NCBI GenBank assembly: GCA_014190095.1
Contig: BJFW01000011.1
Span: 1-37,836 of the forward strand
DNA: 37,836 bases
Source: Actinomycetes bacterium
Lineage (GTDB): Bacteria > Actinomycetota > Acidimicrobiia > Acidimicrobiales > Ilumatobacteraceae
Direction of reading: 5' to 3'
This document shows positions 27,940 to 37,046 of the stretch, piece by piece. Both the position numbers and the translations under genes were made by a program. A model generated the notes under the pieces. That model did not search any database and was not told where the DNA came from. It worked only from the letters and a program-made list of their open reading frames with translations. Numbering within the stretch: position 1 is the first letter of the stretch; each line of letters begins with the position of its first letter.

Positions 27940-29961
27940 ATGGTGATGTCTTGCACTTCCAGTCGCCGTATTTCGCGGTGGGCAAGCCTGCTCTTCGTGA
28001 TCTCGACAATCGTGTTCCCTGCTCCCGCGCAGGCAGGGTTGGCGTCGCCGCAAACGCTTCCATCCGCAATCGAAGCTCGACTAATTGGTCAAAACTTCAA
28101 TGTCAGCATTGGAAAACAATTTCGCTTTGTGGTGTCAATTCCGAATAAGGCAACCCTGAGTGAATTGCGCACCACTCAAAATGCTGTCTTGCGAGTTGAG
28201 TTTCACGCTGCCGTCGCAACGCGCGACGCCGTCCGCGATGTCGCAAGCGGCAACAACACGCCAAGCGTGATTGAAACACACGATTTGCCGTTTACAAACC
28301 TTGGAACCAACGAGACGGGTGATGTCATTGCTCTTCTCAGCAGTAACGCAGGTGGGTCTTCGGTGCGCTTGCGCAAGAGCGGTGTTTACCCTGTGTCGCT
28401 TTCAATACGTGTGGGCGAACGTGATGCCAGTCGCCTGCTCACCTTTGTCAACTTCATCACCGTCCAAACCAGCAGAAACTCACTCTCTGTTTCCCTCGTT
28501 GGAGAAGTGAGCCTGCCACCCAGCCAAACACCCGCAGGCGAAACCTCCCTTATCGACTCAGCTCGAACGACGCTAAACAACGTTGTTTCATCGCTGAATG
28601 GAAACAGCGGAGTGATGTCGGTGCGAATGTTGCCTGAAACGCTGAACAGCCTCGCTGTTTCCTCTAACCCGCAAGATGCAGAGCTGCTCGGTCAACTTCA
28701 GACTGTGCTTGCTAAACATCAAGTACTTGCTTCCACTTTTGTTCCCTTTGATCCATCAAGTGCTGAGATAGCAAAACTTGGCGTCGAATTTGATAACCAA
28801 CTTTCACGGGGAGTGGAAATTTTGGATTCTCGCAATGGTGACGCCGCGATCAACCCCAGAACATGGTTCTCTACCCGTCCTTTGAGTTCAGATGGAGTTG
28901 CACTACTCGCTCGCGCCGGTTTCACCAACTTGGTGTTCTCCCCACAAGCCGCTCAATCTCTCGGTGCGCTTGATTCCTACACCAAGCAGTACCGAGCGAT
29001 GTACGCCGATGATTCAACAAAAAAAGTATCTATTGCTGTTGCCGACCCTCGTCTGGCCGCCTCGCTTTCTGGCACAACAAGAAACCCCGTGCAAATCAGC
29101 ATGGCCGTGGCAGCAGAGATCATTGCTCAACAAGGCGAACTGGCAATTGGTCAGCGCAAACCGCTTGATCACCACCTCATTGTGTCAACAACTGATGGGT
29201 CACTCCCTAACCCCGTTCTGATGAATTCATTGCTCGTTGCTTTATCCAATGCACCTCAAATAACACTGCGACCACTTGGTTCTATACGTCGCGCAACCGA
29301 AGCGTCAACCCCTCTCACCATGCCAAGTGGTGCACCAATTGATCTTCAGGCCCGGCGACCACAATTGCAATCTGTTGTCGATGAAATTGTGTCAACGACT
29401 TCCATGTTGACTGCAGGAGCTTCGTCGCGAATGTGGTGGGAGGATTCTCTTCTCCTTATTCAAAGCGATGCGCTCAACAATGATCGTTTTGATCAGTACC
29501 TCAAAGGGTTCAAGGCGCAACTTCGAGCTTTTCGTGCGTCGGTGAGTGTGCCTGAATCGCTGACCTTCACATTGGGCGGAAAAACCAGCGATCTTCGATT
29601 GCAATTGCGTAATAGTGCCAACATGCCGTTGTCAGTGTTGGTCACGTTGTCGAGCGCAAAACTTACCTTTCCGCAGAAACCCCAGGTGGTTACCGTTGAC
29701 GCAAACTCTGCCATTGACCTGATCGTCCCAGTCATCGCTCGTGCAAACGGAACATTCCCGCTTGAAGTGGTGCTGTACACACCCGACGGGACGGCTCAAG
29801 TTGGAAAACGAATTCGGTTGTCTGCGCGAGTGAGTGCGCTTGCCGGGTTGGGACAACTGGCAACTGGGGTTGCGCTCTTGCTGCTCGCCTCCTGGTGGTT
29901 TACGCACTGGCGCAAGCAGCACCGCGTGAAAGCAGTCGAAAACCATCCTGCGGTACGCTAA
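27940..29961 (+). CDS. DUF6049 family exported, membrane-anchored protein
   Basis: 673 aa. The signal peptide ends about AQA-G (residue 32). A large extracytoplasmic region follows, with a beta-rich N-terminal part, a middle part reminiscent of a polysaccharide-deacetylase-like barrel (TFVPFDPSS, TWFSTRPLS), and a late Ig-like domain (VPESLTFTLGGKTSDLRLQLRN). One C-terminal helix (about 636-654) and a basic tail anchor it. By position next to cca and by layout it corresponds to M. tuberculosis Rv3909. Function unknown, probably cell envelope. ATG codons at 27940 and 27946 are both usable. Confidence 0.82.
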   Translation: MVMSCTSSRRISRWASLLFVISTIVFPAPAQAGLASPQTLPSAIEARLIGQNFNVSIGKQFRFVVSIPNKATLSELRTTQNAVLRVEFHAAVATRDAVRDVASGNNTPSVIETHDLPFTNLGTNETGDVIALLSSNAGGSSVRLRKSGVYPVSLSIRVGERDASRLLTFVNFITVQTSRNSLSVSLVGEVSLPPSQTPAGETSLIDSARTTLNNVVSSLNGNSGVMSVRMLPETLNSLAVSSNPQDAELLGQLQTVLAKHQVLASTFVPFDPSSAEIAKLGVEFDNQLSRGVEILDSRNGDAAINPRTWFSTRPLSSDGVALLARAGFTNLVFSPQAAQSLGALDSYTKQYRAMYADDSTKKVSIAVADPRLAASLSGTTRNPVQISMAVAAEIIAQQGELAIGQRKPLDHHLIVSTTDGSLPNPVLMNSLLVALSNAPQITLRPLGSIRRATEASTPLTMPSGAPIDLQARRPQLQSVVDEIVSTTSMLTAGASSRMWWEDSLLLIQSDALNNDRFDQYLKGFKAQLRAFRASVSVPESLTFTLGGKTSDLRLQLRNSANMPLSVLVTLSSAKLTFPQKPQVVTVDANSAIDLIVPVIARANGTFPLEVVLYTPDGTAQVGKRIRLSARVSALAGLGQLATGVALLLLASWWFTHWRKQHRVKAVENHPAVR

Positions 29962-29965
29962 TTAC

Positions 29966-30802
29966 ATGACCATTCGAATTGTCACCGACAGTGCTTGCGA
30001 CCTTCCTCAGTACCTCATCGACCAGCACAAGGTTTCTATTGTTCCACTCTCCGTACGTTTCGGTGAACACGAATTTATTGACCGACAAGATTTAACAACC
30101 GAGCAATTCTGGACACGGTGCGACTCGTCGCCTGTATTGCCCGAAACTGCGGCACCATCTCCAGGGCAGTTTGAGGCAGAGTTTCGAAAACTTGCTGCCG
30201 AAGGCGCGACCGGCATTGTGATGATTGCTCTATCAGGTGTTCTTTCCGCCACCATGCAAAGTGCCGAACTTGCTGCCAAAGCAGTTGCTGGACATATTTC
30301 AGTACGCGTCGTTGATAGCCGTTCTGGAAGCATGGGCCAAGGAATCACGGTCATCGCATGCGCCAAACTTGCAGCAACAGGTGCGTCCTTAGATGAAGTT
30401 GTCGCCATGGGCGAAAGCCTCGCCCAACGCTCCAAGGTATGGGGTGCCCTTGACACCTTGGAAAATCTGAAAAAGGGTGGCCGAATTGGTGGTGCGAAAG
30501 CAATGCTCGCCTCTGCGCTCTCTATTAAGCCGATTATTGAAATCGTTGATGGCAAGGTTGAAGAGGGTGGCAAACAGCGCACCCGCAGCAAGGCACTTGC
30601 GTTTTTGATTGAAAAAGTACGAGATGCAGGCCCAATCGAAAACCTTGCGGTTTTGCAAGCAAACTGCAGTGATTTTGAGGCTTTTGTCGAGAGCCTTCGT
30701 GGGGTTTACTCAGGCGAAATCATTGTCGGCGACATTGGACCAATTATCGGCACACACACTGGTGCCGGAACTATTGGTGTTGCGTTTCACACCAAACCGT
30801 AA
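29966..30802 (+). CDS. DegV family fatty acid-binding protein
   Basis: 278 aa. DegV/FakB-type proteins hold a fatty acid between two domains, in some bacteria for a fatty acid kinase. It has the N-terminal IRIVTDSACDLP, the region TAAPSPGQFEAEFRKL, VVDSRSGSMGQG, the helix LENLKKGGRIGGAKAMLAS, and the C-terminal GPIIGTHTGAGTIGVAF. It starts at the ATG at 29966, four bases after the DUF6049 stop. No fatty acid kinase (FakA) is in the window, so its lipid role is only family-based. Confidence 0.92.
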   Translation: MTIRIVTDSACDLPQYLIDQHKVSIVPLSVRFGEHEFIDRQDLTTEQFWTRCDSSPVLPETAAPSPGQFEAEFRKLAAEGATGIVMIALSGVLSATMQSAELAAKAVAGHISVRVVDSRSGSMGQGITVIACAKLAATGASLDEVVAMGESLAQRSKVWGALDTLENLKKGGRIGGAKAMLASALSIKPIIEIVDGKVEEGGKQRTRSKALAFLIEKVRDAGPIENLAVLQANCSDFEAFVESLRGVYSGEIIVGDIGPIIGTHTGAGTIGVAFHTKP

Positions 30803-30876
30803 CGACAAAGCATTGGTTTTCGGTGGAGATATCCCCGATTCATAAGGGGTTATAGCACTAGCGTCGCTTCACAGCG

Positions 30877-32433
30877 ATGAACGAAAAAGGTGTGCTCCCT
30901 GGTCTCATTGGAGGCCGCTATCTCTTAGAGAGCAAAATTGCTCACGGTGGAATGGCTGTGGTGTGGCTAGCTAAAGACACGTTCCTTGATCGCAAAGTTG
31001 CAGTGAAATTATTGCGCCCCCATCTGGTTAATGATGCAACTTTGGCAGAACGTTTTCGACGCGAAGCAATCGCCTGTGCGGGAATTACGCATCAAAACAT
31101 TGTTGCCGTATATGACTGCATTGAACACAATGGTCAACAAGCAGTCATCATGCAATATGTCAAGGGAAAAAGTTTGCGTGAGTTGCTCGACAAGCGACAG
31201 CGACTCGGACCAAAACTCACCATCCACATTGGCATGTCAATTGCCGCGGCGTTGGATGAAGCACACAATAAGAACTTCATTCACCGCGATGTGAAGCCAG
31301 GAAACATTTTGCTCACTCCAGAAGGCCGAGTGTTACTCACCGACTTTGGAATTGCAAAAGCAATGACATCGACTGAGGCTGATCTCACTCATGACAACAT
31401 CATGATGGGAACTGCAAAATACTTGGCCCCAGAACAGGTTCGCGGAAAACCCTTAGATGGTCGATCCGACCTGTATTCATTGGGTCTCGTGCTCTACGAA
31501 TGCTTGGCTGGAAAGGTTCCATTTCTGGGTGAGTCAGATGCCGACACCGCTCTTGCTCGTCTGCAGCGCGAACCGACAGATCTTGCTCGACTTCGACCTT
31601 CGTTGTCACCACAACTTGTCAAGATCATTCACAAGCTGTTGTCGCGAAACCCTGAGCATCGTTTCGCAACTGGGTATGAAACAAAAGTTGCATTGCACTC
31701 TGCTCTCACCGGTGCTCACGATAAGACCACTGAGCTCACGCCACCTACGGGGATTTCTCTTGAAGAAGAGGAGGTGTTTACTCTTCGCGAACCAACTCGC
31801 CCTATAACACCACCGCGTGGCGAGCAACGCCATCCGCAGTCCGCACCACCGTTTGCGCTCCGCAGAATGTTTGTCGGCCTTATTGCACTCAGCCTGATTG
31901 CAAGCGTGGCATTGTGGCGAGTCTCTGGAAACGAAACAATAGAAATTACTGCTACTCCTGAACCGGCAGCAGTTGTTGAGCCAGCAACCATCACCTCAAT
32001 TTCTACATTTGATCCACTGGGTGACGATGGTGTGGAAAATGATGAATTGCTCCCAAACTTGCTCGATGGAAACGCAACAACCATGTGGTCCACATCGTGT
32101 TACGACAATCAATACTTCGGCGGCAAGGAATTTGTTGGTTTAGTGGTCCAGCTCAACCGAGCAGCCACGGGCACTCTTCGTGTGGGAATGCAAAATGCGC
32201 CATGGGCAATTGATGTATTTGCCTCTGCCGAAACAGCGCCGACCGACATCAATCAATGGGGCGCAAGCATTGATGGCGGTTACAACACCAAACGTGAACG
32301 AGCAAGTTTTATTATCTCTACACCTGCTCAATTCCTCCTGATAAAAATTCGCGAGGCAGGAAAGAGTGCTAACTGCAGTGCATCGAACCCGTACCAAGCT
32401 GTCCTCGCAGGTGTGGCCTTCACCGAGGGTTAG
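30877..32433 (+). CDS. Transmembrane Ser/Thr protein kinase with extracellular discoidin-like domain
   Basis: 518 aa. The cytosolic Hanks kinase has a glycine loop (IAHGGMAVVW), Lys44 in VAVKLL, Glu63, HRDVKPGN (136-143), DFG (156-158) and APEQ (184-187), so it looks active. The juxtamembrane region (280-328) is acidic, then Pro/Arg-rich; one helix spans about 331-348. The outer domain (about 375-518) resembles a discoidin/F5-8C fold, with TSISTFDPLGDDGVEN and LLDGNATTMWSTSCY. In mycobacteria a similar domain and a pseudokinase are fused to the lipid II flippase MurJ (Rv3910), in this same gene neighbourhood. Here the kinase stands alone. A role in cell-wall control is inferred. Confidence 0.88.
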   Translation: MNEKGVLPGLIGGRYLLESKIAHGGMAVVWLAKDTFLDRKVAVKLLRPHLVNDATLAERFRREAIACAGITHQNIVAVYDCIEHNGQQAVIMQYVKGKSLRELLDKRQRLGPKLTIHIGMSIAAALDEAHNKNFIHRDVKPGNILLTPEGRVLLTDFGIAKAMTSTEADLTHDNIMMGTAKYLAPEQVRGKPLDGRSDLYSLGLVLYECLAGKVPFLGESDADTALARLQREPTDLARLRPSLSPQLVKIIHKLLSRNPEHRFATGYETKVALHSALTGAHDKTTELTPPTGISLEEEEVFTLREPTRPITPPRGEQRHPQSAPPFALRRMFVGLIALSLIASVALWRVSGNETIEITATPEPAAVVEPATITSISTFDPLGDDGVENDELLPNLLDGNATTMWSTSCYDNQYFGGKEFVGLVVQLNRAATGTLRVGMQNAPWAIDVFASAETAPTDINQWGASIDGGYNTKRERASFIISTPAQFLLIKIREAGKSANCSASNPYQAVLAGVAFTEG

Positions 32434-32443
32434 CCTGAACTTA

Positions 32444-32764
32444 ATGGTTTCTAATCCGTTCTCCGACCCAAACTGGTCCACTTCAGTCGTCGATTTCATC
32501 GACCGATGGCTTGGTTTTGTGCGTGATCACACGACGCGACCACTGATTGCCGTAATCCGCGGACTTGTTTTTGGAACGATGGCCCTTGTTGGGGTCATGT
32601 TCTGTGTCGTGATCTTGCTCATTGGAATTATGCGTGCCTTCATTTCGCTTGGTGATGTGTGGTTAAGCCACGACACCGCCGTATGGGTTGCCTATTTCGT
32701 CCTCGGCTTTATTTTCTTGGCCCTTGGAGCATTGGGCATGCGCAAACGTCGCCCGCGCGACTAA
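32444..32764 (+). CDS. Small membrane protein, holin-superfamily-like
   Basis: 106 aa from the ATG at 32444 (MVSNPFSDPNW); a start at 32366 would overlap the kinase gene by 68 bases. Two hydrophobic helices (about 42-66 and 79-98) are followed by a basic tail MRKRRPRD. The layout resembles the DUF1469-type 'phage holin family' proteins common in actinobacteria, but I cannot confirm the family. It sits 10 bases after the kinase and 39 before trxB. Confidence 0.7.
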   Translation: MVSNPFSDPNWSTSVVDFIDRWLGFVRDHTTRPLIAVIRGLVFGTMALVGVMFCVVILLIGIMRAFISLGDVWLSHDTAVWVAYFVLGFIFLALGALGMRKRRPRD

Positions 32765-32803
32765 GTTTTTGTCACCTCTCACGACAAAGGCACTGTTTTT
32801 CTT

Positions 32804-33748
32804 ATGGCAATTCATCACAAAGTTTTGATTATTGGTTCGGGTCCAGCCGGTCTTACTGCTGCCATCTACACAGCACGAGCCGGATTGCTTCCTTTGGTCA
32901 TCGAGGGTGAGCCGAGCTCAACTTCAGATCAACCTGGCGGCCAACTCATGCTCACCACCGAAGTCGAAAACTTTCCGGGTTTTCCCGAGGGCATTATGGG
33001 TCCAGAACTCATGACTCGTTGCCGCGAGCAAGCAGCGCGATTTGGCGCCGAATTCATTACCGAAAAAGTCACCCGCGTGGACTTCTCTAGCCGACCATTC
33101 CGCGCATGGGTTCGCGACACGGAATACAGCGCCGACAGTGTCATTGTGAGCACTGGTGCGCAGTCACTGATGTTGGGCCTTCCTGAAGAACCACGCTTGA
33201 TTGGTCATGGTCTGTCCACCTGTGCGACCTGCGACGGATTTTTCTTCCGTGGTCAAGAAATTGCTGTTGTTGGTGGTGGTGACTCTGCACTTGAAGAAGC
33301 ACAGTTTCTTACCAGGTTCGCATCAAAGGTGCACTTGATTGTTCGTCGCGACGCTTTGCGGGCGTCAAAAATTATGCAGGACCGTGCACTTGCGAACGAA
33401 AAGATTTCGGTTATCTGGAATTCAACCGTGTCAAAAATTCACGGCGATAACAAAGTGACTGGGATAGAACTGACCAACACTCAAACTGGTGCGACAAGTG
33501 AACTGGGTGTCACCGGAATATTCATTGCAATCGGACACCGACCAAATACCGACTTGTTTAAGGGTGTACTTGACATGGAGGACTCTGGTTACCTGATTAC
33601 AAAACCGGGTTCTACCTACACCAACATTGAGGGCGTCTTCGCCTGCGGAGACGTGCAGGACCACACCTACCGACAAGCAATTACTGCTGCAGGTTCAGGG
33701 TGCATGGCTGCACTTGATAGTGAGCGTTGGCTAGAACTTCAGCACTAA
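32804..33748 (+). CDS. trxB: Thioredoxin reductase
   Basis: NADPH-dependent flavoenzyme that reduces thioredoxin. 314 aa. The FAD site is IGSGPAGLTAAIYTARAG, the redox pair CATC (140-143), the NADPH site VVGGGDSALEEAQFL, and the second FAD motif GVFACGDVQDHTYRQAITAAGSG. It lies upstream of trxA; in M. tuberculosis the same pair (trxB2-trxC) precedes cwlM. Confidence 0.97.
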   Translation: MAIHHKVLIIGSGPAGLTAAIYTARAGLLPLVIEGEPSSTSDQPGGQLMLTTEVENFPGFPEGIMGPELMTRCREQAARFGAEFITEKVTRVDFSSRPFRAWVRDTEYSADSVIVSTGAQSLMLGLPEEPRLIGHGLSTCATCDGFFFRGQEIAVVGGGDSALEEAQFLTRFASKVHLIVRRDALRASKIMQDRALANEKISVIWNSTVSKIHGDNKVTGIELTNTQTGATSELGVTGIFIAIGHRPNTDLFKGVLDMEDSGYLITKPGSTYTNIEGVFACGDVQDHTYRQAITAAGSGCMAALDSERWLELQH

Positions 33749-33828
33749 TCGGTCACACCTGAGGCAATTTCACGCGTTCGCGTGTTGCGCTCGGTACTAT
33801 TTCAGTACTTAACTTCGAAGGACTCGTT

Positions 33829-34167
33829 ATGGCTCAATCAATTACCACGCTTACATCTGCAAATTTTGACGAAACAATTGGCAGCTCAGACACGCCTATT
33901 TTGGTTGACTTTTGGGCCGAATGGTGCGGACCATGCAAGGCCATTGCCCCTGTGCTTGCAGAAATTGCAACCGAGCAAGCAGGAAACATCACCATTGCAA
34001 AACTCAATGTTGACGACTATGGCGATATCGCCATGCGCTTCAATGTCATGAGCATTCCAACACTCATTGTATTCAACAAGGGTGAAGCCGCGAAGCGTTT
34101 GGTTGGAGCTGTTGGTAAAGGCAAGTTGCTACAGGAGCTCGCAGAATTTCTTCCGAACTCCCACTAA
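33829..34167 (+). CDS. trxA: Thioredoxin
   Basis: 112 aa disulfide reductant. It has ILVDFWAEWCGPCKAIAP (active site WCGPC, 32-36), the cis-Pro segment MSIPTLIVF and the terminal helix LLQELAEFL. The ATG at 33829 has AAGGA eight bases upstream. Its stop TAA (34165-34167) lies inside the presumed 5' end of cwlM. Confidence 0.97.
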   Translation: MAQSITTLTSANFDETIGSSDTPILVDFWAEWCGPCKAIAPVLAEIATEQAGNITIAKLNVDDYGDIAMRFNVMSIPTLIVFNKGEAAKRLVGAVGKGKLLQELAEFLPNSH

Positions 34168-35123
34168 CGCACGGTAGTCACGGCACAGCCGTACACGATC
34201 TTCAGCGTCGACTTGTTGCTGCAAGCGTGCTTGCACCTGACACGTTTGAGCCAGGCGTGTATTGCGTTCGTACCGAACAGGTTGTTGCAGAGTTTCAACA
34301 ACTCCGTGGCTTACCTGTAACCGGAACGTGCGATCATCTCACATGGACAACACTTGTGGAGTCCAGTTGGGTATTGGGTGCACGACTGTTGTATTTAACT
34401 TCACCGCACATGCGTGGGGATGACGTGCAAGCCATGCAAGTGGTGCTTGCCAAATTGGGTTTTGATTGTGGCCGCGCAGATGGAATCTTTGGGCCAAACA
34501 CATTGCGTGCGCTTACCGAGTTTCAACAAAACTACGGAATCATTGCTGATGGAATATGTGGAGTGAATTCAATTCGCGCACTAGAGCGAACAAGTAGTCA
34601 AAGCGGTGAAGGTCCTGGCATTGTGACGGTACGTGAATACGAAACTTTGCTTACTGCGCAACACAACACTGAACGCCCACGCATTGTGATTGGCTGCTTC
34701 GACAACAACACACGTCTCACTCGCCTGCTGGTGCGTGAGTTACGCAACCGCGGTGATGATGTCATGACCATTGAAAACACAGACCCTCACGCTCATGCGC
34801 GAACTGCAAACTCGTTCGGCGCAGATTTGTATCTCGGTATGTCGAGTGCTTCAACACATGGGGTGCACTTTGCCTTTTACGAAACCGACTCATTCGTTTC
34901 AGCAGGTGGCAAAGTCGCGGCAGGGCTGTGTGCCGAGAATGTCCGGTTGGCAGACGGTGCTCTACCGATTGAGGTGTGTGGCATGCAGCTTCCGGTTCTC
35001 CGTGAAACACGGATGCCAGCGGTGATGTGCACCATTGGCCATGACAGCGGCAGCGACTATGCCCTTGGAGTGGTCCCTGCTTTGGCTCAAGCCATTACGC
35101 AATGGAGCAATCAGCCGCTATAA
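34146..35123 (+). CDS. cwlM: CwlM-like pseudo-amidase with two peptidoglycan-binding domains; non-standard start
   Basis: Related to mycobacterial CwlM (Rv3915), a regulator of MurA that has lost amidase activity. Two peptidoglycan-binding domains are followed by a degenerate Amidase_3 domain. IDPGHGG-like text is replaced by VIGCFDNN, and the zinc-ligand motif SIHAN by GMSSAST. Similarity covers SSWVLGARLLY, ADGIFGPNTLRALTEFQ and IIADGICG. The first standard start is the GTG at 34227, with no SD, but domain one clearly begins upstream (GSHGTAVHDLQRRL, from about 34173). In that frame, between the stop at 34116 and 34227, no ATG, GTG or TTG occurs. Candidates are an ATT at 34146, eight bases after AGGAG, or the ACG at 34167, which overlaps the trxA stop as TAACG. 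The exact start is uncertain. Confidence 0.85.
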   Translation: MSSELPLTHGSHGTAVHDLQRRLVAASVLAPDTFEPGVYCVRTEQVVAEFQQLRGLPVTGTCDHLTWTTLVESSWVLGARLLYLTSPHMRGDDVQAMQVVLAKLGFDCGRADGIFGPNTLRALTEFQQNYGIIADGICGVNSIRALERTSSQSGEGPGIVTVREYETLLTAQHNTERPRIVIGCFDNNTRLTRLLVRELRNRGDDVMTIENTDPHAHARTANSFGADLYLGMSSASTHGVHFAFYETDSFVSAGGKVAAGLCAENVRLADGALPIEVCGMQLPVLRETRMPAVMCTIGHDSGSDYALGVVPALAQAITQWSNQPL

Positions 35124-35126
35124 AAG

Positions 35127-35159
35127 TTATCCACAGGTTTATACACACTCTGTGCACAA
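35127..35159 (+). promoter_or_regulatory. Cluster of three DnaA-box-like 9-mers
   Basis: TTATCCACA (35127-35135) is a perfect consensus DnaA box. TTATACACA (35139-35147) also fits TTATNCACA. TGTGCACAA (35151-35159) is a reverse-strand TTGTGCACA box, a weaker match. Each is separated by three bases, giving a regular 12-bp step. They lie between the convergent genes cwlM and parB. Confidence 0.7.
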
Positions 35160-35188
35160 TCTCAAGTTCCTCTTCACGGTAAACCTGT
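35133..35188. repeat. 9-bp inverted repeat between cwlM and parB
   Basis: ACAGGTTTA (35133-35141) is the exact reverse complement of TAAACCTGT (35180-35188), with 38 bases between. It could form a stem in transcripts of either convergent gene, but there is no U-run. It overlaps the first two DnaA boxes. Confidence 0.4.
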
Positions 35189-35207
35189 ACCCCAGGCTCA
35201 CATCGGT

Positions 35208-36132
35208 TTACTCGTCGAGGTCAGGGCCTTCGGTCATCAATCGGTAAATTCGCTCAAGATCCTCAAGGTCGGCAAACTCCACCACCATTTTTCCATGCTT
35301 GCCAGACAGAGTGACGGTAACTGGTGTGGCGAGATGCTCGGACAACAAGTCTTCAAGTTCATGCAGACCAGGTTCTTTGACGAGATTGACTCGACCTGAG
35401 TTTCCTGTCGTTGGTTTTACGCCGGTGGCTCCCGGTTTTGGAATAACAGTGGCTGAACCTGCGCCCGGGTTGACTGCATTCCGAACTGCTTCTTCAAGTC
35501 CGCGCACGGTTAGGTTTTGTTCAACAGCCGCACGAGCAAGTGATTCTTGCAACGCGCGATTCGGCGTACCGAGCAACGCTTTAGCGTGTCCGGCTGACAG
35601 TCGCCCTTCGGCGAGGTATTGCTGAATGGTTGGCGGCAACGTCAATAAGCGAAGCGAGTTGGTAATCGCCGAACGGCTCTTTCCCACTTTTGCAGCCACT
35701 TGTTCATGGGTCATGGAGAAATCTTCAAGCAACTGTTGATACGCGGCGGCTTCTTCGAGAGGTGTGAGGTCTTGACGGTGAAGGTTTTCGACTAGCGCTT
35801 GCTCTACTGACGACACATCATCGGTAACCCGAACAATGGCTGGAATGGTGGAGAGCCCTGCTCGTTTTGAGGCCCGCCAACGACGTTCGCCAGCAATCAA
35901 TTCAAAGCGGTCCGGTGTGGATGACGGTCGAACCAAAACTGGTTGCAACAAACCAATTGCCTTGATTGACGCTGAAAGTTCTGCGAGTGAGTCCTCATCG
36001 AAGTGGTTTCGCGGTTGATTTGGGTTTGGGTCAATGGAGGAAACCGAAATTTCCTGTAGCCCTGTTCCTGTTCCTCCGCCATCACGCGGTGTCATCACTG
36101 TTGATCCAGTAGGAATCAGCGCATCTAAACCT

Positions 36133-36161
<29 letters not shown>
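35208..36161 (-). CDS. parB: Chromosome partitioning protein ParB
   Basis: CTP-dependent DNA clamp loaded at parS. 317 aa. It starts KSGLGRGLDALIP after MVAR. The CTPase/N-domain has LQPVLVRP and the arginine motif GERRWRASKRAG. The helix-turn-helix has MTHEQVAAKVGKSRSAITNSLRLL. The C-terminal dimer domain is LEDLLSEHLATPVTVTLSGKHGKMVVEF. GTG codons at 36161 and 36158 are possible starts; both lie inside the 3' end of parA (29-base overlap). Two parS sites lie upstream of parA. Confidence 0.97.
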
Positions 36162-36948
<787 letters not shown>

Positions 36949-37000
36949 GATGACCCAAGAATACCGCGACATGGAGACTTTTAGGGGGATGGCGTTCCGG

Positions 37001-37020
37001 AATGTTCCACGTGGAACATT
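37001..37020. promoter_or_regulatory. parS site 1
   Basis: Perfect 20-bp palindrome AATGTTCCACGTGGAACATT containing the 16-bp actinobacterial parS (TGTTCCACGTGGAACA) at 37003-37018. It sits in the gap between rsmG and parA, 53 bases before the parA ATG, so ParB spreading could also influence parAB expression. Confidence 0.95.
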
Positions 37021-37046
37021 TTTGGCTTCGGTTGGCAGGTCGGTCG

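Noticed and set aside
30833-30849. CCCC...GGGG hairpin before the kinase gene
   Set aside because: Four base pairs with a nine-base loop; too weak to support a regulatory call.
33770-33807. Possible hairpins and promoter between trxB and trxA
   Set aside because: CACGC/GCGTG and GTACT/AGTAC are short, and no well-spaced promoter hexamers were found.
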